Assembly (NCBI GenBank): GCA_020849795.1
Contig: JADZFR010000024.1
Coordinates: 1 to 54,033, forward strand
From: Planctomycetota bacterium
GTDB lineage: Bacteria > Planctomycetota > UBA8742 > UBA2392
Direction of reading: 5' to 3'
Length of the DNA stretch: 54,033 nucleotides
Below the pieces are notes generated by a model that did no database searches, was not told where the DNA came from, and saw only the letters and a list, made by a program, of their open reading frames with translations. Position numbers and translations under genes: made by a program. Shown here one piece after another: positions 39,438-46,827 of this stretch (the stretch's first letter is position 1; every line of letters starts with the position of its first letter).

Positions 39438-39600
39438 CCGCTCGCTTACGCTTCGCGCTCCATGCCGCTCTTGCGCCTACTTCAGGAGCGGCGACCGCTC
39501 GCGTACGCTTCGCGCTCCATGCCGTTCTTGCGCCTACTTCAGGAGCGGCGACCGCTCGCTTACGCTTCGCGCTTCATGCCGTTCTTGCGCCTACTTCAGG
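39438..39600 (+). repeat. 57-bp tandem repeat, nearly three copies
   Basis: Units begin at 39438, 39495 and 39552 (CCGCTCGC...); the third is cut off at about 49 bases. Copies differ at only a few positions. Each contains CGCTTACGCTTCGCGC, an imperfect inverted motif, and CTTGCGCCTACTTCAGG. It sits between the displaced helicase end and the stop of the PDZ gene, in intergenic DNA. The period is a multiple of three, but the frame it opens has no ribosome binding site. Confidence 0.9.
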
Positions 39601-40475
39601 GCAAGTTCAACCGTGCGGCCGTCACGCAGCATGGTGACCTGCAACATGCTTGACGTGCGCGTCCATTGCAGGGCGTTGGCCAGGCGACTCAGGTCGCCGG
39701 CTTCGTAGCCGTTCACCGACACGATCACGTCGCCGACCTGCAGGCCCAGTTTCGCCGCAAGCGTTGTCTCAGGCGATGCGCTGAAGTCGCGCAGCACGGT
39801 CCGGATCACCTCGGCGACGCGCAGCGCGTTGCCGTCAGCGAACCCGAGATTGCGTGCGTCGCTCACGGGCAGCGTCTCGAAAACCGCGCCGAAGTCGTAA
39901 AAGCCGCCCGGGTCTCCGCCGATGGCCGCCATCGCGTCGGCGCGTTGCAGCGCAGGCGTGTCGATCGCCCGCGTCAGACGGTCGCCGCGGGCGGGCGCGA
40001 CTGTGCCCTTCACGCGCGACTCGAAAATGCCAATCGCGCTCACGGTGTATTCCCTGCCGTTGGCAGACAGCGTGTCCCCCGTCCGCAGGCCGTCTTTCAA
40101 GCCGGCATCAACGCGCCAGCCGTCGCCGCTGGGGCCGCGCACCACGGCCACCAATTGCGGCGCGGCGCCGCCGCGCACAACCTCGGCGGCTGGCGTGGCA
40201 TCCGCAACCGGCGCCGGTGTGGTGGTGTGGGCAGGCTGCGACGCCTCCTGGGTCAGCAGCAGTACTGTGATCAGCACCGCGGCTGCCGCCCCGAGGGCCG
40301 GGCCTGCCCACGCCAGGGTGAACGAGCGGCCAGCCGGAAGACGGTCGAGCACAGCCGTGCGGGCGTGCTCCACGTCAGGCGGCGGGGGCGCGTGGCGGCG
40401 CAGCAGCGCGACCATCGCCTCGCCCTCAGGCGTGCGGTCGAAAGCGTCTGATTCGTCGCTGAGGTTGCTGTTCAT
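39591..40475 (-). CDS. Membrane PDZ protein, probable anti-sigma partner
   Basis: A 294-residue protein: an N-terminal cytoplasmic part (1-50, MNSNLSDESDAFDRTPEGE... VALLRRHAPPPPDV), one membrane helix (about 52-75), a Thr/Pro/Ala linker and an extracytoplasmic region ending in a PDZ domain (about 205-294, with LAAKLGLQVGDVIVSVNG and MLQVTMLRDGRTVELAL). The start overlaps the stop of the ECF sigma factor gene (ATGA at 40475), the usual arrangement for sigma/anti-sigma pairs. A canonical zinc-binding HxxxCxxC anti-sigma motif is missing, so it is a non-zinc type or a regulator of another kind. The PDZ domain could sense misfolded envelope proteins, as in RseP/DegS pathways; that is inference. 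Confidence 0.7.
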   Translation of the reverse strand: MNSNLSDESDAFDRTPEGEAMVALLRRHAPPPPDVEHARTAVLDRLPAGRSFTLAWAGPALGAAAAVLITVLLLTQEASQPAHTTTPAPVADATPAAEVVRGGAAPQLVAVVRGPSGDGWRVDAGLKDGLRTGDTLSANGREYTVSAIGIFESRVKGTVAPARGDRLTRAIDTPALQRADAMAAIGGDPGGFYDFGAVFETLPVSDARNLGFADGNALRVAEVIRTVLRDFSASPETTLAAKLGLQVGDVIVSVNGYEAGDLSRLANALQWTRTSSMLQVTMLRDGRTVELALK

Positions 40476-41020
40476 GTGGCTTCCTTGGCTTCAATCACCT
40501 CGCGCAGCCTCTTGAGGCCACGGCACACTCTCTGGTACAGCGCTGCCGCCGATGCCCCGGTGCGGGCCGCCATCTGGTCGTAATCCAGGTCTTCCCAGAA
40601 CTTCATCACCAGCGCTTCCTGCATCTCCTCGGGCAACTCGCCCATGGCGGCCAGCAACTGCTGCTTTTCTTCCGCGGCGACAAGCGGCAGGTGCGGCTCG
40701 TCGTGCCGGTCCGGCGTCTCGGGCACTTCCCCCACCGGTTTCATGCGGCCGTGCTTGCGGATGTGCTTCAGCGCGGTGTCGTGCGCAATTCTCCACAGCC
40801 AGCCCGGCAGCGCCCCCGGCTCACGCAGCCGGTCAAGTTTCTGGTACGCCTGCACGAACGTTTCCTGCGCGATCTCCTCGGCGTCGCCGGCGTTGCCCAG
40901 CACCGCGTAAGCGCTGGCGTAGGCGGCGCGAAAGTAACGTTCGACAATCTGGCCAAAAGCGTGGCGGTCGCCCCGCCTCGCCTTGCCAATCAAGCTCGCG
41001 TCGTCGGGCACTTCGGTCAC
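40472..41020 (-). CDS. ECF-type RNA polymerase sigma factor
   Basis: A 182-residue extracytoplasmic-function sigma factor. Region 2 includes DDASLIGKARRGDRHAFGQIVERY, GDAEEIAQETFVQAYQKLD and LPGWLWRIAHDTALKHIRKH. A short linker precedes region 4 (LPEEMQEALVMKFWEDLDYDQMAARTGASAAALYQRVCRGLKRLRE), a helix-turn-helix that reads the -35 element. The GTG at 41020 with AGGA eight bases upstream gives the family-typical N-terminus; an in-frame ATG at 41089 gives a longer form without a ribosome binding site. It is translationally coupled to the PDZ membrane protein and diverges from the YkgJ-like gene. The target promoters and stimulus are unknown. Confidence 0.88.
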   Translation of the reverse strand: MTEVPDDASLIGKARRGDRHAFGQIVERYFRAAYASAYAVLGNAGDAEEIAQETFVQAYQKLDRLREPGALPGWLWRIAHDTALKHIRKHGRMKPVGEVPETPDRHDEPHLPLVAAEEKQQLLAAMGELPEEMQEALVMKFWEDLDYDQMAARTGASAAALYQRVCRGLKRLREVIEAKEAT

Positions 41021-41179
41021 ACGGTTGCCGTCCTGTAGTTCCGCGGGTCGGGAGATTCTGACCGGATTGTGTGGAGGAATGAACAGCATACTGCACTGAA
41101 CGTCCAGAGGCCCTGGTTGTTCAGACCAAGACCCGCGCATCCGGCTTACGCGCGCCGCAAGGCAGCGTATGCTGGGCCT

Positions 41180-41668
41180 ATGGACCCGAAAGCCGAACAG
41201 GCAAAAGAGCTGCTGCGCGCCAAGCGCGCCGGCAACTGGTTTGATGCCGGCGTGCAATTCCGGTGTATCCATCCGGAGTGTTCAGACTGCTGCTCGGGTC
41301 GTCGCGGGCCGGGCTACGTCTGGGTCAGCATGGACGAAATGCTGGCGCTGGCGAACAACCGCGGCATCACTTTTGACAGCTTTACGCGCAAGTATGTGCG
41401 GCTTGTGGACGGCGCGTACAGCCTGGTCGAGAAGGCGAACTACGACTGCATATTCCTGCGCGACGGCAAGTGCGAGGTGTATGCCGCCCGGCCGATCCAG
41501 TGCCGCACGTACCCCTTCTGGCCCGAGGTGATGACCAGCCCCAAGCGCTGGGAACGCGAAGAACAGAACTGCCCGGGCGTCAACGTGGACGAGACCGTGG
41601 TCACCGGCGAGGAAGTGGAAAGGCAGCTTGCGCAGGAAACCGAGAACCGCGAAAAGAGCGGAAGATGA
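41180..41668 (+). CDS. YkgJ-like Cys-cluster protein
   Basis: A 162-residue protein of the YkgJ/UPF0153 family, predicted to chelate iron or zinc through conserved Cys: FRCIHPECSDCCSGR near residues 27-40, YDCIFLRDGKCEVYAARPIQCRTYPFWPE (about 90-118) and NCPGV near 135. The order CxxxxCxxCC, C...C, C..(Y/F)P is the family signature. The role is unproven, with suggestions including radical or flagellin-methylation assistance. No strong ribosome binding site is seen before the ATG at 41180. The Maf gene follows 34 bases later on the same strand, so the two may be co-transcribed. Confidence 0.85.
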   Translation: MDPKAEQAKELLRAKRAGNWFDAGVQFRCIHPECSDCCSGRRGPGYVWVSMDEMLALANNRGITFDSFTRKYVRLVDGAYSLVEKANYDCIFLRDGKCEVYAARPIQCRTYPFWPEVMTSPKRWEREEQNCPGVNVDETVVTGEEVERQLAQETENREKSGR

Positions 41669-41702
41669 CGCCGGGCGCCATCACCGCACCACGCACCTGA
41701 CC

Positions 41703-42284
41703 ATGTCGTTACTGACTCGCAAACTTGTGCTCGCATCAGGCTCGCCGTACCGCGCGCAATTGCTGCGCGATGCGGGCATCGACTTCACGGTCATGGTCAG
41801 CGACGTCGATGAGTCGCTGCAGCCGCCCGGCGCACCCAGCGCCTTTGCCCGCACGCTGGCCGTGCGCAAGGCGCACGCGGTGGCGACGCGGGTCGAGCAG
41901 GGCACACTGGTTGTCGCCGCCGACACCATCTGCGCGATCGGACCCGAGATCATCAACAAGCCCGCCGATGCCGCCGAAGCGATGCGCATGATCAAGCATT
42001 CGTGCGCATCCGGCCTGCAACTGGTGATCACGGGCGTGTGCGTGGTGGACACGCAGGACATGCAGCAGTGGGCGTTCAGCGACACCAGTGTCGTGGAAAT
42101 GCTGCCGGTGACAGACAAGCAGATCGCCGACTATGTGGCGACCGGCGAACCAATGGGCAAGTGCGGGGCACTGTGCATCGAAAGCGGGCGCAGTTTCGTG
42201 CGCGAGTGGCGCGGCAGCTACGCCAACATCATGGGCCTGCCGATCGAACGGCTGCTGCCGCTGCTGCTGAAGCTGGATGCTTAG
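41703..42284 (+). CDS. maf: Maf-family nucleoside triphosphate pyrophosphatase
   Basis: A 193-residue house-cleaning enzyme that hydrolyses non-canonical nucleotides (dTTP/UTP or m7GTP classes) to monophosphates. Seen are LVLASGSPYRAQLL (residues 8-21), VSDVDES, RKAHAVA, the catalytic VVAADTIC with Asp, INKPADAAEAMRMI, TGVCVVD, VTDKQIADYVATGEPMGKCGAL and the C-terminal GSYANIMGLPIERL. The usual GKPxD loop reads NKPAD. Length and order are standard. The ATG has no strong upstream ribosome binding site. Its end overlaps the convergent DUF2283-like gene by four bases. Confidence 0.92.
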   Translation: MSLLTRKLVLASGSPYRAQLLRDAGIDFTVMVSDVDESLQPPGAPSAFARTLAVRKAHAVATRVEQGTLVVAADTICAIGPEIINKPADAAEAMRMIKHSCASGLQLVITGVCVVDTQDMQQWAFSDTSVVEMLPVTDKQIADYVATGEPMGKCGALCIESGRSFVREWRGSYANIMGLPIERLLPLLLKLDA

Positions 42285-42538
42285 GCCGGCGGGGCGACTT
42301 CGGGCGGGGCCAGGCGCTGGCTGATGCGTTTCTTTTCGGCTTGCATCAGGAGGTCTCCCGGCAGCAGGCGTTTGGCATCAAACACTTCGATGCCGATCAA
42401 TTCGCCGTTGCTGCCGAAGTCGAGGTTGATCTCGCCCTGCACGCCCAGCGGGTCACAGGCATGGGTGCGCGATTTCTCGCTTTCATCCGAAAGCTGCAAA
42501 TAGGCGGTGTTGGTCTGCCTGTCGTACAGGATGCGCAT
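42281..42538 (-). CDS. DUF2283-like small protein
   Basis: An 85-residue protein: MRILYDRQTNTAYLQLSDE, then INLDFGSNGELIGIEVFDAKRLLP, the DUF2283 pattern of a small beta-sheet domain that often occurs next to toxins or as an orphan of unknown role. The C-terminal QRLAPPEVAPPA is unusual. GAGG lies before the ATG at 42538; a longer frame start at 42625 has none. It is convergent with maf, overlapping four bases, and lies 100 bases downstream of the AcpH-like gene. Confidence 0.75.
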   Translation of the reverse strand: MRILYDRQTNTAYLQLSDESEKSRTHACDPLGVQGEINLDFGSNGELIGIEVFDAKRLLPGDLLMQAEKKRISQRLAPPEVAPPA

Positions 42539-42640
42539 AGCAGCCTCACGATCTGTGCTCTGGGGGAGAGCGTCACCCAAAGCATACCACGCCACCCGGG
42601 CACTATCTGAGGAATCGGCGGGCAACGTCGCGCGCGGATT

Positions 42641-43255
42641 TCAAAAACCCGGATTTGGGTTGATCTGCGCGACAGCGTTTGCCCCGTTTGCCGCCAGCTC
42701 TTTCTGCAGCTCGGGAAAGAACGCGTGAAAGTCTTGCCGCAGTCCCGGCCCTGCCGCCGCCAGCTCATCGACAGCGTCCTGCAGGCGTGGCGCGCGGCTT
42801 GAGCGCCGCGACATGCGCGCCAGAATCTCGCGCAACCCGGCCTCGTGCGCATACGCGTTCAGCCAGTCATGCTCGATCATCACTGGTGCGGCACGTTTCA
42901 GGCTGGGCGGCAGGATTGCCCGGCAGTCGTGCAGCGCGCGGTACACGCGGCCCGAAAACCTGGCCAGCGGCTGGCCTGTGAATGACTCAAACTCGCGCGC
43001 CAGCAGGTGATCGTAGAACACATCGACCAGGATGCCGCGCCAATGCCGCCACGCGGGGTCCAGGCGCAATCGGCTTGCGCGCACGAGCGCGTGACTGTCG
43101 GTGAAGCGGTCGACGGCGCGATGCTGCTGAATGCCCGGCAACAGGCACGGATGCACACTTGACAGGTCAACGCCGGACACGAAGTCGCCGGCCAGGTTGC
43201 CGACCAGGCCCTCGGGCGTCCCGTCGGACAGCAGCAGGTGTGCAAGGTAGTTCAT
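42641..43255 (-). CDS. Acyl-carrier-protein phosphodiesterase-like protein (AcpH family)
   Basis: A 204-residue member of the HD-like AcpH family that removes 4'-phosphopantetheine from acyl carrier protein. The signature MNYLAHLLLSDGTPEGLVGN, LAGDFVSGVD, HRAVDRFTDSH and VFYDHLLAREF carries the metal-binding His and Asp. Length matches AcpH of enterobacteria. The start at 43255 overlaps the stop of the double-STAS gene (ATGA), so it is translated in the same operon. No acyl-carrier gene is adjacent, so the true substrate could differ. Confidence 0.85.
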   Translation of the reverse strand: MNYLAHLLLSDGTPEGLVGNLAGDFVSGVDLSSVHPCLLPGIQQHRAVDRFTDSHALVRASRLRLDPAWRHWRGILVDVFYDHLLAREFESFTGQPLARFSGRVYRALHDCRAILPPSLKRAAPVMIEHDWLNAYAHEAGLREILARMSRRSSRAPRLQDAVDELAAAGPGLRQDFHAFFPELQKELAANGANAVAQINPNPGF

Positions 43256-44031
43256 GGGCTGTTCCCGGCGCCCGGCATCGCCGCTTCTGCCTCGGCCAGG
43301 CCGACGTGAAACTCGAACAACTGGCCCATATCCAGCATGTCCAGCATGACCTGGATCTTGGGGCGCGCGTTGCACAGCGCGACGCGGCCGTCGCGCGCGC
43401 GCAGGGCCTCGCTCATGCGGCGAAAGCGCTCAATGCCTTCATCCACCAGCGTTCGCAGCTCGCCGATGTCGATCACCAGGTAGCGCGTGCTGTCTTTGAA
43501 CTCGCTGCCCCAGTGCTTGTCGAAATGCGGCGCCGATACCTTGTCAAAGTTGCCCGCAAGCGTCAGCACCTGCACGCCCTGCGCCCCGTCGCGAATGCCG
43601 GACCACACCGCCCGCATCGCCTCGGTCGTTTCGGGCTTTTCGGGCAGCGCGCGATACTGGCCCGACAGCCGCAGCAGCATGTCATCCAGCACGCGCACCG
43701 CACCCTGCGCGAACGTGTCGAAGAACTTGAATGGCGCCTGCGCCGCCAATTTCTCCTGTAGCGCCTTGGGGGCGCCCACCAGCGCCAGGTAGCCGTCGGC
43801 ATCGTCGAACACACCCGCAAGCCCGATCAGCGTGTCCATGCCGGCACGGTCAATCTGCTTCAGCGGCTTGACGTCAATGAACAGGCGCGTCGGCCGCGGG
43901 TTGAGCGCTTCGCGCAGTTGCGCGATCAGTGTCGGGATGTGCGCGCCAATCAACATGCCGGAAAGCCGAAACGCCCGCGCGCCCGGCGCTTCGATTTTCA
44001 GTTCGGTGCAACTGAGCGCGGTTGGCTCCAT
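43252..44031 (-). CDS. Protein with two STAS-like domains
   Basis: A 259-residue protein with two STAS-type halves: residues 1-110 (LSCTELKIEAPGARAFRLSG, LFIDVKPLKQIDRAGMDTLIG) and about 140-250 (VQVLTLAGNFDKVSAPHFDK, YLVIDIGELRTLVDEGIERFRRM, KIQVMLDMLDMGQLFEF). STAS domains of anti-anti-sigma factors bind kinase partners and are switched by Ser/Thr phosphorylation. Here the phosphosite position in the first half reads DRAGMDT and in the second RTLVDEG, so Ser is absent at the usual spot and regulation may differ. No ribosome binding site is striking. It is the first gene of a two-gene operon with the AcpH-like gene. No serine kinase or PP2C lies nearby. Confidence 0.75.
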   Translation of the reverse strand: MEPTALSCTELKIEAPGARAFRLSGMLIGAHIPTLIAQLREALNPRPTRLFIDVKPLKQIDRAGMDTLIGLAGVFDDADGYLALVGAPKALQEKLAAQAPFKFFDTFAQGAVRVLDDMLLRLSGQYRALPEKPETTEAMRAVWSGIRDGAQGVQVLTLAGNFDKVSAPHFDKHWGSEFKDSTRYLVIDIGELRTLVDEGIERFRRMSEALRARDGRVALCNARPKIQVMLDMLDMGQLFEFHVGLAEAEAAMPGAGNSP

Positions 44032-44089
44032 GCGGTTGGGCGGATTGTAGTGGGTTTGGGCGCAGAAACGAAGAAGCTTGGGCGGGCGG

Positions 44090-44827
44090 CTAGACCCCCA
44101 GCCAGCCGCCGGCGACAAAATCTGCCCACGCCTGGGCCAGGCTGGCACCCTTGATCGCGGGCCAGACCAGGCCCCACGCCGCCACTTGCAGCGCGAGCAA
44201 CACCAGCAACCCCAGCACAGGCTCCCAGGCGCGGTTGCGAAACGCGCGGGCCAGGCTGAACCGGCTGACATCGCCGACACGCCACGCCCTGACCTGCGGA
44301 AAAAAGCGCGGCACGCGCCTGAGGTACTCGCGGTACGGGTCGCCGAAGATGCTGGTGAGCATTTCTTCTTCGATGGCAATCTGGCCGCGATACACGAAAA
44401 AGAACATCACGTTGTACACGCCCAGCAGCACAAGATTGAACGGGTAAGCCGCCAGCAGCGCGAGCCCGCAACCGATCAGCCACGTGCCGACATACAGCGG
44501 GTTGCGCGTGCGGCCGTATGGCCCGGCCGTGGCCAGCTCTTCTTTCTTGCGCAGGTAGCCCATCGACCAGATGCGCACGGAAAGGCCCGCCAGCGCAAAG
44601 GCCAGCCCGCTCAAACGCAAAACCGTATGCGCAACATGTTCTTCGGCGAACGGCGGCCACAGGCACAGCGCGATAAACGCCGCATACATCGGCCAGAAGC
44701 CCTGCAACCGCAACCGGTCCAGGCGCTTCTCACGACGCTTGCCGTCGCGCACCTTGGCTTTGCGACCGGCTTGCAGCGGGCCGTTGGCAAAGGCGTCGGC
44801 AGCATTTTCGTTTGGGGCAGCGTCCAT
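44090..44827 (-). CDS. Integral-membrane methyltransferase-like protein (ICMT/PEMT family)
   Basis: A 245-residue multi-pass membrane protein (about five hydrophobic segments) with the isoprenylcysteine carboxyl methyltransferase / phospholipid methyltransferase signature: AGPYGRTRNPLYVGTWLIG and EEEMLTSIFGDPYREYLRRVPRFFP. Bacterial members methylate lipids or small thiols, and the substrate here is unknown. A charged N-terminus (MDAAPNENAADAF... KRREKRLDRL) precedes the first helix. It starts at the ATG 44827, and the gene stands alone between the STAS operon and the glycosyltransferase fusion. Confidence 0.8.
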   Translation of the reverse strand: MDAAPNENAADAFANGPLQAGRKAKVRDGKRREKRLDRLRLQGFWPMYAAFIALCLWPPFAEEHVAHTVLRLSGLAFALAGLSVRIWSMGYLRKKEELATAGPYGRTRNPLYVGTWLIGCGLALLAAYPFNLVLLGVYNVMFFFVYRGQIAIEEEMLTSIFGDPYREYLRRVPRFFPQVRAWRVGDVSRFSLARAFRNRAWEPVLGLLVLLALQVAAWGLVWPAIKGASLAQAWADFVAGGWLGV

Positions 44828-44894
44828 CGCGCGAGTGTAGGATGGACGAGGGCCAAGGGGAATCAGCCAAGCAAAGCCCCGATTGCGCCCATGG

Positions 44895-46793
44895 CTACAT
44901 CGCCTGGATCAGCTTCCACAGGCCCTTGAGTTTCAGGCCCGCGCGCATGGCTTCTTTGGCGTGTTCGCGGGCCTTTTCCTTGTCGCCCTGTTTGCGCCAT
45001 GCCCGCGCGAGTTCAAGGTGCTTGCGGCCGGCACGCCGGATGTGGCGCTGCACAGCCGCCGGGTCGTCGGTGTGCAGCAGCGCGTTGACCATGCAGATTC
45101 GCGTCAGGGCCTCTTCCAGCGCGTTGGCGCGCTTGACCTTGCTTAAGCTGTCGCTGCTGCGGTGCACGATCACCAGTGGCTCGGGCAGGCAGACGAACCC
45201 GCTGTTGTTGACGACTTTGGCCAGGCGCAGAAAGAAGTCCCAGTCGTTGCTGACCGGGAAGCGCTCGTTGAACAAACCGGCGCGCTCCAGCAGGTGGCGC
45301 TTGAACACCAGGCTGCTGGTCTTGAGCGACAGGTCGTCGTACAGGTCACGAAACAGGTGCTGGTCGGCCCCCGGCAGCACTTCGGGCTTGTCCTGGCGCG
45401 ACCCAATGACGTTGATGTGCACATGGCGCGTGGCGCTTGCGACGTAGGCTGTGGCCATGGCTGCCAGTTGCCGCTCAAGTTTGTCGGGCGCCCATTCGTC
45501 GTCGCTGTCGAGCAGCGCAATCCACTCTCCGCGCGCGTGCCGCAGGCCGACGTTGCGGGCGCTGCTGGCGCCGCCGTTGACCTTGCGAAAGTAACGCACG
45601 CGCAGCGGCAGGTTGGCAAAGTGCTGCGGGGTTTCATCGCTGCTGCCGTCATCCACGACCAGCACTTCCAGCGACTTTTCCGTCTGGTCCAGGGCCGAGC
45701 GCACGGCGCGCAACGCATTGGCGCCACGGTTGAATGTCGGAATCACGACGCTGACTTTCGGCGTGAGGCCGGGCGGCAGGTTCGCGTGCTCTTGTGTTTC
45801 CGGCACGGGCTGCGCACTGGTCATGGCCACATAGGCCTGCCAGCGGCCCTCGACGCTGTCTTCCATGCGGGCCGGCAGCGGGCGTTCGGGGTCGCGGGCG
45901 GGGCTGGCCAGCAGCTTCTCGACTTCGGCCCACACCTGCTCGCTGCCCAGGCGTGCCATGTCCACGGGGCGCGTTGCATTGACGTCGCGTTCTTCGCCCT
46001 CAAGCGCCGGCGCCACGAGTTGCCGCATGACCACCGAGTTCGGCGCGTTCTTCACCGGGTTGCTCGGCCCGTACAGCATCAGGCCCGGCACGCCGACGGC
46101 TGCGGCAACGTGGCCGACACCGGAATCGTTGCCCAGGTAAAACGCCGAGTGTTTCAACAGCGCCGCCAGTTCGGGCAGGTCCATGTGAAATCGCGAGACG
46201 AAATCGTCTTCCCAGTTTTCTTCGCTGCGGTCGGCGTGGGTGCCCACGACGATCACGTCGCGGCCCGCGGCTTTTAGGCGTGCGCACAGTTCGCGCCAGT
46301 GCGGCCAGCGCTTTACCGCGTTGGCCGGGTCACAGCCGGGATGCACGACCACGCCGCCTGTGGGCGCGGTGCGCTTGTGGCGCTGCTCGGGCGGCAGTTC
46401 AAGGTTGGGATCGTGCGCGTTGACCCAGGCAGCGGGTGTCGGGCCCGCGTAGCCAAGCCAGCGGGCCACCTCGACGTTGGCTTCAGTCTCGGATTGCCGC
46501 TTTACGTGGCGTTTTTCAACTTTCAGGCACAGGCCCGGCGGGAACATGCGCACGAGCTGTCGGCGGCCGTAGGCGCTGACGCCAAAGTCATAGTCATCGG
46601 CCCGGAACTGGTCGTGGTGCGTGAACATGCGGCTGACCACGGGCCAGCCCTGCCACAGCGGTTTCAGCTTGTCGGCAATCGGCGAATTGATGTACAGGTC
46701 AAGCTCGTGGCCCAGCAGCCAAAGCGCACGCAGCATTGGCGTGGCCTGCACGCAGTTGCCTAGACCCTGGCTGATTTCGACAAGCAGCTTCAT
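44895..46793 (-). CDS. Two-domain glycosyltransferase (GT9-type + GT2)
   Basis: A 632-residue protein. Residues 1-330 resemble the heptosyltransferase-like GT9 family: MKLLVEISQGLGNCVQATPM, GGVVVHPGCDPANAVKRWPHW, VIVVGTHADR, and FYLGNDSGVGHVAAAVGVPGLMLYGPSNP. Residues about 344-540 are a GT-A GT2 transferase: KVSVVIPTFNRG, LEVLVVDDGSSDET, GASSARNVGLRHARGEW, ALLDSDDEW with the DxD-type metal site, and NDWDFFLRLAKV. A basic helical tail follows. Fusion of GT9 and GT2 in one chain suggests two successive sugar additions on a surface glycan. Cytosolic, perhaps membrane-associated. The epimerase at 48231 and the DegT aminotransferase could feed it, though they are not in the same operon. Confidence 0.88.
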   Translation of the reverse strand: MKLLVEISQGLGNCVQATPMLRALWLLGHELDLYINSPIADKLKPLWQGWPVVSRMFTHHDQFRADDYDFGVSAYGRRQLVRMFPPGLCLKVEKRHVKRQSETEANVEVARWLGYAGPTPAAWVNAHDPNLELPPEQRHKRTAPTGGVVVHPGCDPANAVKRWPHWRELCARLKAAGRDVIVVGTHADRSEENWEDDFVSRFHMDLPELAALLKHSAFYLGNDSGVGHVAAAVGVPGLMLYGPSNPVKNAPNSVVMRQLVAPALEGEERDVNATRPVDMARLGSEQVWAEVEKLLASPARDPERPLPARMEDSVEGRWQAYVAMTSAQPVPETQEHANLPPGLTPKVSVVIPTFNRGANALRAVRSALDQTEKSLEVLVVDDGSSDETPQHFANLPLRVRYFRKVNGGASSARNVGLRHARGEWIALLDSDDEWAPDKLERQLAAMATAYVASATRHVHINVIGSRQDKPEVLPGADQHLFRDLYDDLSLKTSSLVFKRHLLERAGLFNERFPVSNDWDFFLRLAKVVNNSGFVCLPEPLVIVHRSSDSLSKVKRANALEEALTRICMVNALLHTDDPAAVQRHIRRAGRKHLELARAWRKQGDKEKAREHAKEAMRAGLKLKGLWKLIQAM

Positions 46794-46827
46794 CGGGAAA
46801 CGGTTTACTCGGGCCGGCCTGCATTGG

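Noticed and set aside
39438..39600. 57-bp repeats considered as a short CRISPR array or a coding gene
   Set aside because: Units are contiguous with no unique spacers and no cas gene is near; the open frame has no ribosome binding site and the peptide is Arg/Cys-rich nonsense.
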